Source: an uncultured Clostridium sp. (lineage in GTDB: Bacteria > Bacillota > Clostridia > Lachnospirales > Lachnospiraceae). Taken from it: a stretch of 21,452 nucleotides of DNA. The notes below the pieces were generated by a model. It saw nothing but the letters and a program-made list of their open reading frames with translations. It was not told the origin of the DNA and made no database searches. The stretch spans positions 1 to 21,452 of the forward strand of contig URUX01000020.1 of assembly GCA_900551135.1 (NCBI GenBank). Reading direction: 5' to 3'. The position numbers and the translations under genes are program-made. This document shows positions 1 to 7,437 of the stretch, in pieces; position 1 is the stretch's first letter, and each line of letters opens with the position of its first letter.

Positions 1-309
1 AGGACAAATCCGTTTCTCTTCTGCAGAAGCCAGCTTCTCTTCCAGCTTTGCAATCCGCACAAGCAATACCTGAATGCCATGAATCAGTTCTTCTTCCGGA
101 TGAATCTCCTGTTCCTGTTCTCTTCCCTGGGATTTTTCGTAATACCATTTTCCCAAAGCTGCATACAATTCTTTTAAATGGCTCTTTTCCGTGCCAAGCT
201 GAGCGCGAAGCTGTACGTTTTCCGTCACTTCTCTGGCTTTTCTGGCCGCTTCCCGCCCTGTAACTGCAATGGTTTTTCCAACTTCTTCAAATAATGCATC
301 CATATTCAT
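1..309 (-). CDS. Small hypothetical protein, partial (C-terminus beyond window)
   Basis: The open frame starts at an ATG (307-309) preceded by a strong TAAGGAGG site 8 bases upstream and stays open to the window edge, giving 103 residues. I do not recognise the family. The visible part is charged and helix-rich: residues about 10-50 are rich in Lys, Arg and Glu, and residues about 72-100 look like a coiled coil ending in a Glu/Lys-rich stretch. It has no signal peptide or membrane segment, so it is probably cytoplasmic. The last visible residues are Ile-Cys-Pro, which could be the first knuckle of a C-terminal zinc ribbon (CPxC), but the rest is missing. It follows the DUF2264 gene by 45 bases with no terminator between them, so it may be on the same transcript although it has no obvious link to carbohydrate use. 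An in-frame ATG two codons downstream (301-303) is a less well spaced alternative start. Confidence 0.75.
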   Translation of the reverse strand, partial: MNMDALFEEVGKTIAVTGREAARKAREVTENVQLRAQLGTEKSHLKELYAALGKWYYEKSQGREQEQEIHPEEELIHGIQVLLVRIAKLEEKLASAEEKRICP

Positions 310-354
310 TGCCTGTACCTCCTTAAGACTGTCAAATTTTCTGCATCTATTGCT

Positions 355-2454
355 TTAAATCATCAGACGGCCTTCAATTCCTTCATAATCAACGGTTACG
401 GTACGTCCGTCTTTCAGTTTTATTATAACAGGGCCATATCCTCCGCATTGTTCCCTGTCCGTAAACTGGATTTCCTTTACAGGGAATAATTCCTCATCTG
501 TAAACGGTTCCCCGTCTTTTCTGGTCAGGACCGCTGTTATCATCACATAGGGAAGATAGGAATAATACCGTTCCCTTCTGCTTTCCAGAACAATCATCCG
601 GCTTTCTTCGGAAACCGGATTGACCCCCGCGCGTTCCGTAACAGTCATTTTTTCAAATCCCGTATAGGAGACCATGGCCACCTGTCCTGCTGCGCTCTTT
701 AGGATGACCGCTTTTGCACCGGTATCCGGACAGATTTTTTCAATGGTTTCTCCTTCCATGCTTCCTCCTCTTTCATTTCCCCCAAACGAAAGAGGCAGGC
801 CGTAAGACCCCAGAGTCAGCCTGTAGGGCCTGTCTGGGATTCTGCTTTTATCTGCCCGGAGAATTCCCATTTTTACCGGAATATCTGCCAGATCTATGGA
901 CGCTTTGTCCTGAAAGGTTGCAGAAAAGTCAAAATATTCTTTCCGGTACAGTACGCCGTCCCGTACTCCGCCGTATAAAATAATGTTTGGAATCTGAGGT
1001 TTATCCGAAAGTTCCCCTGGCCGTCCAGCGCCCCGTCTGTCATAGGTCAGACTGTACTGCATGGCTTCTTTGCCGCCAAAGTCAAACGCTTCCCATGGAA
1101 ACTGGCTGTTAAAGGAAAGACGGGAGTAGCCGTTTAAATTATTATTACCGACTGCAAACAGCACCTTTCCCGTCCGAAACTCGGTGATTCCCGTTGCCAG
1201 GTGATTGTCTGCCAGAATTCCAGGGCCATCCCATACCTGGGTCCGGACTGCCTGGTCATCCGTACCGGAACCTTCCAATTCCGGCTTCTGCTCCCATATG
1301 CCATTGTTTTCTTTTGCCGTCCAGAACGGATGATCCTCCGGAAGGGCCAGACATACAAAGGAATTGGCAATCCAGAACGGACTGGCCGCACAGCTGTAGC
1401 TTTGTAAAAGCGGAGCAAACGGTCCGTAAAAGCCCAGACAGGGAACGCCCTCATAAAAGCACTCTTCCTTTGTTATAAACTGAAGCAGAGAACCACTGGC
1501 AATCCTTCTGGCCAGTCCCGGATCTGCTTTGGAATGGTTCAGCAGGAAATTGGCTGCCAGAGGCGCTGCCGCCGCACTCCGGTAAATACTGCTTCTCCCC
1601 CACATGGTTACCTTGGCATCTCTGTCAAACATGGCCGGAAAATCCGTTACCAGCCGGTTGGAATATTCTTCAATCTTTGCCGCCAGATAGGGCTCTTTTT
1701 CATAACCGTACCACTGATTCCACAGAGGGCCATATACATGAAAGGCCCATGGACAATAGTAATCAAAGCTGTGTCCATCCCGGTACCATCCATTTCCTGC
1801 ATAATAAGATACAATGGCCTGGGCATGATCTCTTATCATATCCCGATCCACTTCGTATCCTTCGTGATCCAGGAACCCCAAAATCAGCATATTAAACAGG
1901 CGCCAATTGTGATGACCAGTAAACGAATGGCCGAAACCTGAGAGGTAGTCTGCGATTTTGTCTTTTTCTTCCTGAGTATAGGTATCCCAAATCACCTCGC
2001 GGCACATGGAAAGGCCGATGACCAGAGACGCACATTCGCAGGTATGCTGGAATGCTTTCTCACCTGGCAGCGCCTCTGGAAATATTTCTTCTACCCGGAG
2101 AAGATAATTTTTCGTCCCAGGGGTAACCGACAGTAAAATCTGATCTTTATAGTAGTCTCTGAGGCGGTAACCGCACACCTCTGCCTCCGGTTCGTTGTGA
2201 AGCAGAGGAGCGCCAATAAGAAAGCTTCTGGCAAGCCCCTCAAACCGTTCAGCTGCCACTCTCCATCCAGGGCCGTCCGGCTGAGGATAGCTTACCCGGC
2301 TTTCGTGTCTGGGCGGCACAATCGGGTCGTGAATATCCTTAACATGGCGGAAAATTCCTTCCAAAAAAAAGTAGCTGATGTCAATCCAGTCCTGTCTGTT
2401 CAGTCCGCTGTAAGGACTGAGGTTCCAATCTGAAGCGGTTGTCTTCTGATACAT
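355..2454 (-). CDS. DUF2264 domain protein, probable glycoside hydrolase
   Basis: This 699-residue protein matches the DUF2264 family over its first ~400 residues. Recognisable family signatures are a Trp-Arg-x-Ala-Ala-Glu-Arg-Phe-Glu-Gly-x-Ala-Arg stretch near residues 64-76, a Trp-Tyr-Arg-Asp-Gly-x-x-Phe-Asp-Tyr-Tyr block followed by an Ala-Phe-His segment, and a Gly-Arg-Ser-x-x-Tyr-Arg motif. Family members are expected to have an alpha/alpha-barrel followed by a beta-rich C-terminal domain, and the C-terminal ~300 residues here do look beta-rich. From memory, some DUF2264 proteins have been assigned to GH154 with beta-glucuronidase activity; the substrate here is not shown by the sequence. 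There is no signal peptide, so it should act in the cytoplasm on imported sugars. The ATG follows AGGAGG by 7 bases. It lies 34 bases after the sulfatase, which suggests desulfation and glycosidic cleavage of the same imported glycan. Confidence 0.85.
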   Translation of the reverse strand: MYQKTTASDWNLSPYSGLNRQDWIDISYFFLEGIFRHVKDIHDPIVPPRHESRVSYPQPDGPGWRVAAERFEGLARSFLIGAPLLHNEPEAEVCGYRLRDYYKDQILLSVTPGTKNYLLRVEEIFPEALPGEKAFQHTCECASLVIGLSMCREVIWDTYTQEEKDKIADYLSGFGHSFTGHHNWRLFNMLILGFLDHEGYEVDRDMIRDHAQAIVSYYAGNGWYRDGHSFDYYCPWAFHVYGPLWNQWYGYEKEPYLAAKIEEYSNRLVTDFPAMFDRDAKVTMWGRSSIYRSAAAAPLAANFLLNHSKADPGLARRIASGSLLQFITKEECFYEGVPCLGFYGPFAPLLQSYSCAASPFWIANSFVCLALPEDHPFWTAKENNGIWEQKPELEGSGTDDQAVRTQVWDGPGILADNHLATGITEFRTGKVLFAVGNNNLNGYSRLSFNSQFPWEAFDFGGKEAMQYSLTYDRRGAGRPGELSDKPQIPNIILYGGVRDGVLYRKEYFDFSATFQDKASIDLADIPVKMGILRADKSRIPDRPYRLTLGSYGLPLSFGGNERGGSMEGETIEKICPDTGAKAVILKSAAGQVAMVSYTGFEKMTVTERAGVNPVSEESRMIVLESRRERYYSYLPYVMITAVLTRKDGEPFTDEELFPVKEIQFTDREQCGGYGPVIIKLKDGRTVTVDYEGIEGRLMI

Positions 2455-2488
2455 GATTCATCCTCCTGGCAGTCAATGTTTCTCTTAA

Positions 2489-3913
2489 TTACAATACCGG
2501 AAATAAAAATGGATCTCCGATTTTATCTAAATACTCTCTCAGACGTTTCCGAAGCTGAAGAATCTCTTCTTCTTTACAGTCTGGTGCAATCTCTCTCGGA
2601 CTCAGTTCATAATAATCATTTACACAGTCATAAAGCCACTCGTGAGAAGCCTCTTCCGGTTCATAACCATTATAGCACACATATGTATATCCGTCTCCTT
2701 TTATTCCTCTCCAGCCATATGCTTTATGGGTCAGGCCTCTTTTTGAAAACTCTGCAACCATATCTGCTCCGCCTGGATAAGAACAGATAAACATATCCTC
2801 TGGAGCCTTTGGATCTGCCTCGTAAACGGTATGTGCTTCTGCCGGATGCTCCAGAATCCAGCTTCCATGACTGTAGCCCTCACAGGTTTCCGGAATGGGA
2901 GCGCCCAGCAGTTCCAGCAAGGTCGGCATGTGATCCGGACTTGCAAAAATATCCCTGCATTCTCCTGGTACCAGACGGCCCTTCTGGCGGATCATCAGCG
3001 GAATATGCACCGATTCCTCATACCAGATGTTCTTGCTCATCTTGCTGTGGGAGCCCATCATCTCCCCATGGTCAGCAGACAGAACCACAATGGTATTTTC
3101 TTCCAGGCCATTGTCACGCAGATACTCATAAATTCTTCCAAACTGAATATCCATGCCATGAACTGCGGCAAAATACTGACGGGCTTTGGTCTCCATCTCC
3201 GGAGTACGCATTTCTTCCGGTACATTTGGACGCCAGCACACATCTGCATCTTTATATTTTTCATAATACTCATCGGGAACCAGTTCATAAGGCAGATGAG
3301 GCGGATTCCAGGAAACAAACAGAGCAAATGGATTTTCATCATTCTTGTGATTTTCCATATATTCCAGCGCCTTATCTGTTTCATATTCCGTAGACCATTT
3401 TCCAGGGCGGATCTGTTCCGGCGTATCCTGCCAGTAATGGGGATCCAGATGTTCATCACAGGCTCCATAAGACAGCCAGTAATCAAAGCCCTGTCTTCTC
3501 TCTCCCGGCGGAGTAAAAGCATCCCAGTTTTTCGCACCAGACTCCGGATGAGGAGTAAAATTAAGTTCAGAAGCATCTAAGTGCCACTTTCCAATATAAC
3601 CTGTAGAATATCCTTCTTCTTTTAATACATTGGCAATGCAGGTTTCCTGGGGCTTTAACATAATCTTCTCTTCCAGACCGATCTTGCAGTTTGTCCAAAG
3701 GCCGATGGACAGCGGATATTTTCCTGTCATCAAGGACCCACGGTGAGGGGTACACAGCGGAAAGGTACTGTATGCATTGGAAAAGCATACACTCTCTTCA
3801 CAAAACCGATCCATCCACGGAGTCTCTACCGGATCTTCTTTTTTGTATCCGACTGCGTGCGCTCTCCACTGATCCGCAAACAGATACAACAGGTTTGGGC
3901 GTTTATTTGACAT
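2489..3913 (-). CDS. Cytoplasmic S1-type sulfatase (Cys-type, formylglycine-dependent)
   Basis: This 474-residue protein is a type I sulfatase that hydrolyses sulfate esters. The formylglycine motif is Cys-Thr-Pro-His-Arg at residues 54-58, followed by Gly-Ser-Leu-Met-Thr-Gly-Lys. Because it carries Cys rather than Ser, maturation could be by an anaerobic radical-SAM enzyme (anSME), but none is encoded in this window. Metal ligands are visible at Asp14-Gln15 near the N-terminus and Asp281-His282 in an Ala-Asp-His-Gly-Glu motif. Likely sulfate-binding residues are Lys109 and His111 (Gly-Lys-Trp-His), His206 and Lys294. The protein starts directly with the alkaline-phosphatase-like fold and has no signal peptide, so it should act inside the cell. 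The start has a good AAAGGAG site. A terminator hairpin ends only about 23 bases upstream of the start codon, so expression probably depends on readthrough from the transporter genes. The exact sulfatase subfamily and sugar cannot be read from the sequence. Confidence 0.93.
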   Translation of the reverse strand: MSNKRPNLLYLFADQWRAHAVGYKKEDPVETPWMDRFCEESVCFSNAYSTFPLCTPHRGSLMTGKYPLSIGLWTNCKIGLEEKIMLKPQETCIANVLKEEGYSTGYIGKWHLDASELNFTPHPESGAKNWDAFTPPGERRQGFDYWLSYGACDEHLDPHYWQDTPEQIRPGKWSTEYETDKALEYMENHKNDENPFALFVSWNPPHLPYELVPDEYYEKYKDADVCWRPNVPEEMRTPEMETKARQYFAAVHGMDIQFGRIYEYLRDNGLEENTIVVLSADHGEMMGSHSKMSKNIWYEESVHIPLMIRQKGRLVPGECRDIFASPDHMPTLLELLGAPIPETCEGYSHGSWILEHPAEAHTVYEADPKAPEDMFICSYPGGADMVAEFSKRGLTHKAYGWRGIKGDGYTYVCYNGYEPEEASHEWLYDCVNDYYELSPREIAPDCKEEEILQLRKRLREYLDKIGDPFLFPVL

Positions 3914-3936
3914 AACAAATCTCCTTTCATATAAGC

Positions 3937-3969
3937 AAAAAGCGGACCCAGCTATGAAAGCGGGTCCGC
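3937..3969 (-). terminator. Intra-operon rho-independent terminator (transporter / sulfatase junction)
   Basis: On the minus strand a perfect 8-bp stem GCGGACCC/GGGTCCGC (3942-3949 with 3962-3969) encloses a 12-base loop and is followed by a run of five T. It lies 12 bases after the stop of the MalG-like permease and just before the sulfatase ribosome binding site, leaving no room for a separate promoter downstream of it. Confidence 0.85.
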
Positions 3970-3981
3970 CAAGTTCCGTGT

Positions 3982-4809
3982 TTAACCTTTAATACCACTG
4001 GCTGCTACGCCTTCTACGAAGAACTTCTGGCAGCTTAAGAATACAATGACTACCGGAATCAGGGAGCAAACAGATGCAGCCATAATCCATGCGTAATCTG
4101 CGCCGTACTGAGAGATAAACATTCTGATACCAAGCTGAACGGTCTTTAATTCCTTGGTCTTTAAGTAAATCAACGGACCCATAAAGTCGTTCCATACGTT
4201 GGTAAATGTAAAGATAGTCAGGGTTGCCATAGCCGGCTTACCTAATGGGAATACAATGCGGCGGAAAATGCCGTACTCAGTCAGACCGTCAATACGGGCT
4301 GCTTCACACAGTTCGTCTGGAATACTGATATAAAACTGACGAATCAGGAATACGCCGAATGCGGAGAATGCCTGCATCAGAATTAATCCCAGGTGAGTAT
4401 CGTTTAATCCCATCTTAGATACCAGAATAAACTGAGGAACCATGTATACCTGCCACGGTACTGCAATGGTGGTAACGTACATTAAAAAGATTAAATCTCT
4501 TCCTTTAAATTTACATTTGGTAAAACCATATGCTGCAAAACAGCTGGTGCACAGCTGAATCAGAGTCGTGCAGATAGTCAGCTTTGCAGTATTTTTAAAG
4601 AATGTAAATAACGGAATCTTGTTCCAGATAACCTTATAGTTTTCCCAATGCATAGACTCCGGCCACCAGGTCATGGGGATAGAGAATACGTCCTTATTAA
4701 GCTTTAAAGATGAAATAACCATCCAGTAGAAAGGAACCAGCATAAACAGGGATAAGGCAATCAACAGGGCATATAACAAAACTTTTATTGCTTTTTGTCT
4801 CTTTTCCAT
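3982..4809 (-). CDS. CUT1 sugar ABC transporter permease, MalG/AraQ-like
   Basis: This 275-residue protein is the second membrane subunit of a carbohydrate ABC importer. It has six predicted membrane segments, the first at about residues 9-31. The EAA loop that docks the ATPase is clear at about residues 169-190 (Glu-Ala-Ala-x-x-Asp-Gly, then Pro188), close to the C-terminus as usual for MalG-type subunits. Its length is typical. It starts 15 bases after the MalF-like permease behind a GGGGGAGG site, so the two are co-translated. The C-terminus ends in the common Gly-Ile-Lys-Gly tail. The ATPase is not in the window, as is common in these Firmicute loci, which often share one MsmK/UgpC-type ATPase encoded elsewhere. 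The substrate is inferred from neighbours to be a sulfated oligosaccharide. Confidence 0.93.
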   Translation of the reverse strand: MEKRQKAIKVLLYALLIALSLFMLVPFYWMVISSLKLNKDVFSIPMTWWPESMHWENYKVIWNKIPLFTFFKNTAKLTICTTLIQLCTSCFAAYGFTKCKFKGRDLIFLMYVTTIAVPWQVYMVPQFILVSKMGLNDTHLGLILMQAFSAFGVFLIRQFYISIPDELCEAARIDGLTEYGIFRRIVFPLGKPAMATLTIFTFTNVWNDFMGPLIYLKTKELKTVQLGIRMFISQYGADYAWIMAASVCSLIPVVIVFLSCQKFFVEGVAASGIKG

Positions 4810-4824
4810 TTCAATTCCTCCCCC

Positions 4825-5742
4825 TTACATATCCTTGGACCACTTCTTCTCACCGCTGAACTGGATTAACGTAATAACCAGAACAACTGCGAACAGAACG
4901 ATGGCTCCTGCACTTGCCGGACCGAATTCCCATCCGGTAAATGCCTTTTCATAAATATAGTTTACCAGCGTCTTGGTTGCATTTCCAGGACCGCCTCCGG
5001 TCATAACGTATACCAGATCGAATACCTTGAAACACTGAATGGTAAGCATAATCAATACGAAGAAGGTGGTTGGGGTCAGCATTGGAATGGTAATATACAA
5101 CAATCTCTGCCAGCCATTGGCACCGTCGATCTGAGCTGCCTCATACAGAGAACTGGAAATTCCCTGAAGCGCTGCCAGATAAACGATCATGTAGTAACCC
5201 ATGTATTTCCAAATACTTACAATAGAAACGGCTACCATAGCCCAGTCTGTACTTACAACCCACCTTGGCGGTTCTGCGACGCCGATTGCTTTCAGCATTT
5301 CATTAACCGGACCAAAATCAGGCTGGAACAGCATGTTCCACACAGCACCAACTGCTACGATGGAGGCAATGTATGGGAAATAAAATGCGGTACGGAAAAT
5401 TGCTACGCCTTTAATCTTACTGTTTAATAAAACAGCCAGAAGCAACGACAAAATTAATGTAAACGGAACGGTCATTACCGCATACTGAACGGTATGGACG
5501 AAAGAACCGCGGAATACTCTGTCCCCGAAAATCTCTACAAAGTTAGCAAGGCCTACAAATTGCATCGGAGCCTGGGAACCATCCCATTTCATAACACTTA
5601 ACACAAAGGAAAAGATAACCGGAATAAATACAAAAATGCTGTATCCTACCAGATTGGGGATGATGAAGGAATATCCAATCAAGTTATTCCGAATCTCGCG
5701 CTTCTGACGGGAAGTCAGGCCACCGGCCTTTTTCTCATTCAT
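4825..5742 (-). CDS. CUT1 sugar ABC transporter permease, MalF/UgpA/LacF-like
   Basis: This 305-residue protein is the first membrane subunit of the importer. Six membrane segments are predicted, the first at about residues 24-48. The EAA motif is at about residues 201-220 (Glu-Ala-Ala-x-x-Asp-Gly-Ala, then Pro220). A Met-Thr-Gly-Gly-Gly-Pro stretch near the last two segments is typical of this permease type. The ATG has an AAGGAGG site. The gene is separated from the upstream binding-protein gene by a terminator and about 55 bases containing a small palindrome; I see no convincing promoter there, so it is probably expressed by partial readthrough. Confidence 0.94.
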   Translation of the reverse strand: MNEKKAGGLTSRQKREIRNNLIGYSFIIPNLVGYSIFVFIPVIFSFVLSVMKWDGSQAPMQFVGLANFVEIFGDRVFRGSFVHTVQYAVMTVPFTLILSLLLAVLLNSKIKGVAIFRTAFYFPYIASIVAVGAVWNMLFQPDFGPVNEMLKAIGVAEPPRWVVSTDWAMVAVSIVSIWKYMGYYMIVYLAALQGISSSLYEAAQIDGANGWQRLLYITIPMLTPTTFFVLIMLTIQCFKVFDLVYVMTGGGPGNATKTLVNYIYEKAFTGWEFGPASAGAIVLFAVVLVITLIQFSGEKKWSKDM

Positions 5743-5765
5743 AACTCTACCTCCTTATAAAATCA

Positions 5766-5779
5766 GCTGTATGTACAGC
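5766..5779. repeat. Short palindrome upstream of MalF-like permease
   Basis: GCTGTA-TG-TACAGC forms an inverted repeat with 6-bp arms, located between the binding-protein terminator and the permease ribosome binding site. A two-base loop is too tight for a good RNA hairpin, so if it has a role it is more likely a protein-binding site or a processed 5' end. It could be chance. Confidence 0.3.
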
Positions 5780-5797
5780 CATTCAACTCATTTGGGC

Positions 5798-5838
5798 AAA
5801 AAAAGCGCGCCTTCAGGCTTTTTTTCTGTCGGCGCGCT
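5798..5838 (-). terminator. Intra-operon rho-independent terminator after solute-binding protein
   Basis: On the minus strand an 8-bp GC-rich stem AGCGCGCC/GGCGCGCT (5831-5838 with 5804-5811) encloses a 19-base loop and runs into seven T. It begins 17 bases after the stop of the binding protein. Partial termination here would give more binding protein than permease, the usual stoichiometry for these importers. Confidence 0.85.
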
Positions 5839-5855
5839 CTCGTGATTTTTAATAA

Positions 5856-7211
5856 TTACCAGCCTTTGATTTCTGCAACACGGGTATTCAAATCTTCAAT
5901 ACCTTCATCAATCGTGAATTCACCAATCATAATCATATCATGTACTTCGTTTAATACAGTTCTTACTTCTTCGATCTGTGGGTCTAATGGACGATCGAAT
6001 ACGTAATGGGTGTAGCTTAATGCTTCCTTATTGCTGTCTCCCTCTGGGAAGAACTCGTTGGATGCGATAGCGTTTACAGACTCTTCCGTCTGAATACCGG
6101 TAAATACGCCGCAGCCTGCCAGGATGTTAGCAGCTTCTGGAGAAGATGCAAATTTTACGAAATCCCATGCAGCTTCTGGAGCATCGGTAAATGCGCTGAC
6201 AGCAACTGGTGTAAGAGCACCTACTGTATATCCGCTCTCGGTATCTGCAGAATGAGGAATTCTTGCAACGCCCCAGTTAAAGTCGGTCTCGCCTTCCTGT
6301 CTGGACTGCTCCATGGTTGCGATAAACCAGGTACCCATAGGCATCATAGCACACTGCTGATTCTTAAATACAGAAGAGTAATGGATATTTGCAGTCTTTA
6401 AGTTTGCATAATCCTGAATGTATCCGCCTTCCTGAAGTGCCAGAGTATCTTCATACCATGGCTTTAAGAAGCTGTAATCTTTCTCAACTACTGTATGGCT
6501 GCCATCCTGTACTGCCCAGTTGGTAACCAGTGCCTGCCAGGTATGGTCATGAGTACCGTATACCTTTGCGCTGCCCTCGCCAGAGGTCATCTTTGCTGCC
6601 AAGTCATAGTACTCTTCCCAGGTCATATCGTTAGAAGGATACTCAACGCCTGCTGCGTCAAATAAATCTTTGTTGTAGTACAGAACATACCAGTCGTTTC
6701 TGTAAGGCATACCGTAGGTAACGCCGTTGTACTGCAGCTGCTCAAATGCGCCGTTGTAAACAGAAGTGTCTACGCTGTCGTTTTTAATAAAATCATCCAG
6801 CGGCATTAACTGCTGCTTGTCTGCCATCTGAAGCATGGAACCCATATCTTTTACGAAGATAACGTCTGGGTCTGGCTGAGCTGCAGATAAGCTGATTCCT
6901 AAAGAGTTGTTATACTCATCAGCAGAAGTATCAATAACCTTAATCTCAACATTTGGATTCTGCTCCTCATAAGCCTCTACAACTGCAGAGAACTGAGGTG
7001 AAGAATCATAGTCCCATGTAGTAATGGATAATGTAAGTTTTTCGCCAGAAGCTTCGCCCTTGTCACCTGCAGGTGCCTCGGTTGCTTCGGTTGCTGCATC
7101 TTTGTCTGCCGGAACTGCGGTTGTTGCTGCTGTGTCTTTACCGCCGCAGGCTGCCATACTAATTACCATAGTAGATGCCATAGCTGCTGCTGCTACTTTT
7201 TTGAGTTTCAT
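5856..7211 (-). CDS. Extracellular sugar-binding lipoprotein (CUT1 ABC importer)
   Basis: This 451-residue protein is the ligand-capturing component of the importer, anchored to the outer face of the membrane. It has a lipoprotein signal peptide: Met-Lys-Leu-Lys-Lys, a hydrophobic core, and a Met-Ala-Ala-Cys lipobox with Cys22 as the acylated residue, followed by an Ala/Thr/Glu-rich linker to about residue 55. The rest is a family 1 solute-binding fold (SBP_bac_1-like), with a Thr-Trp-Asp beginning and a Trp-Glu-Glu-Tyr-Tyr segment characteristic of sugar binders. I place the start at 7211 because a GGGAGGAG site lies just upstream and the lipoprotein signal begins there; an open extension of 20 codons to 7271 lacks such a site and would bury the signal. 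It is the first gene of the transporter series and faces the divergent two-component system. Its ligand is unknown. Confidence 0.93.
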   Translation of the reverse strand: MKLKKVAAAAMASTMVISMAACGGKDTAATTAVPADKDAATEATEAPAGDKGEASGEKLTLSITTWDYDSSPQFSAVVEAYEEQNPNVEIKVIDTSADEYNNSLGISLSAAQPDPDVIFVKDMGSMLQMADKQQLMPLDDFIKNDSVDTSVYNGAFEQLQYNGVTYGMPYRNDWYVLYYNKDLFDAAGVEYPSNDMTWEEYYDLAAKMTSGEGSAKVYGTHDHTWQALVTNWAVQDGSHTVVEKDYSFLKPWYEDTLALQEGGYIQDYANLKTANIHYSSVFKNQQCAMMPMGTWFIATMEQSRQEGETDFNWGVARIPHSADTESGYTVGALTPVAVSAFTDAPEAAWDFVKFASSPEAANILAGCGVFTGIQTEESVNAIASNEFFPEGDSNKEALSYTHYVFDRPLDPQIEEVRTVLNEVHDMIMIGEFTIDEGIEDLNTRVAEIKGW

Positions 7212-7241
7212 GATGAACTCCTCCCTTGATTTGATGGTCTT

Positions 7242-7247
7242 ATTGTA
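7242..7247 (-). promoter_or_regulatory. Candidate -10 box for the binding-protein operon
   Basis: TACAAT on the minus strand lies 30 bases before the binding-protein start codon. No good -35 hexamer is seen at 16-18 bases (the sequence there resembles TGGCTT), which would suit a promoter that needs an activator such as the adjacent AraC-type response regulator. This is inferred from position and sequence only. Confidence 0.35.
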
Positions 7248-7293
7248 ACAAAAAATTGCACAGAAAGCCATTTTTTTATTTTATATTTCTATT

Positions 7294-7342
7294 ACTTTTT
7301 TCCAGAAATTTTATACTATTTTTATATTTTTGCACTTTTTTC
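7294..7342. promoter_or_regulatory. Direct repeat pair, candidate response-regulator sites
   Basis: The exact 9-mer ACTTTTTTC occurs at 7294-7302 and 7334-7342, spaced 40 bp, close to four helical turns. Each copy is preceded 11-12 bases upstream by TATATTT. On the minus strand the repeats lie upstream of the candidate binding-protein promoter, where an AraC-type activator would be expected to bind. The region is very AT-rich, so chance similarity is possible. Confidence 0.35.
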
Positions 7343-7374
7343 ATGTTTCACTACCAAAATTCCTTTTTTTTATA

Positions 7375-7401
7375 TATAATAGTACAAAAGCTTTCTATAA
7401 T
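7375..7401 (+). promoter_or_regulatory. Candidate -10 boxes for the sensor kinase gene
   Basis: Two perfect TATAAT hexamers occur at 7375-7380 and 7396-7401, upstream of the kinase start at 7438. Neither has a good TTGACA-like -35 at the right distance. In a tract this AT-rich, one or both may be fortuitous. Confidence 0.35.
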
Positions 7402-7437
7402 TGAAATTACATACTAAAATCATCTGCAGGAGAATCC

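Noticed and set aside
330..335. TTGACA on the minus strand upstream of the partial gene at the left edge
   Set aside because: The matching -10 position would fall on the start codon with no TATAAT-like sequence, so it is not a usable promoter for this gene.
1134..1454. Open frame of 106 residues on the minus strand inside the DUF2264 gene
   Set aside because: It lies fully within a confidently assigned gene in another frame, its composition is unlike a real protein, and it has no role or homology I can recognise.
2809..3580. Long plus-strand open frames (194 and 249 residues) antisense to the sulfatase
   Set aside because: The sulfatase on the other strand has complete catalytic motifs; these frames are Cys/His/Pro-rich shadows without recognisable motifs.
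7212..7271. N-terminal extension of the binding protein by 20 residues
   Set aside because: It would bury the lipoprotein signal, and the ribosome binding site lies directly before the downstream ATG.
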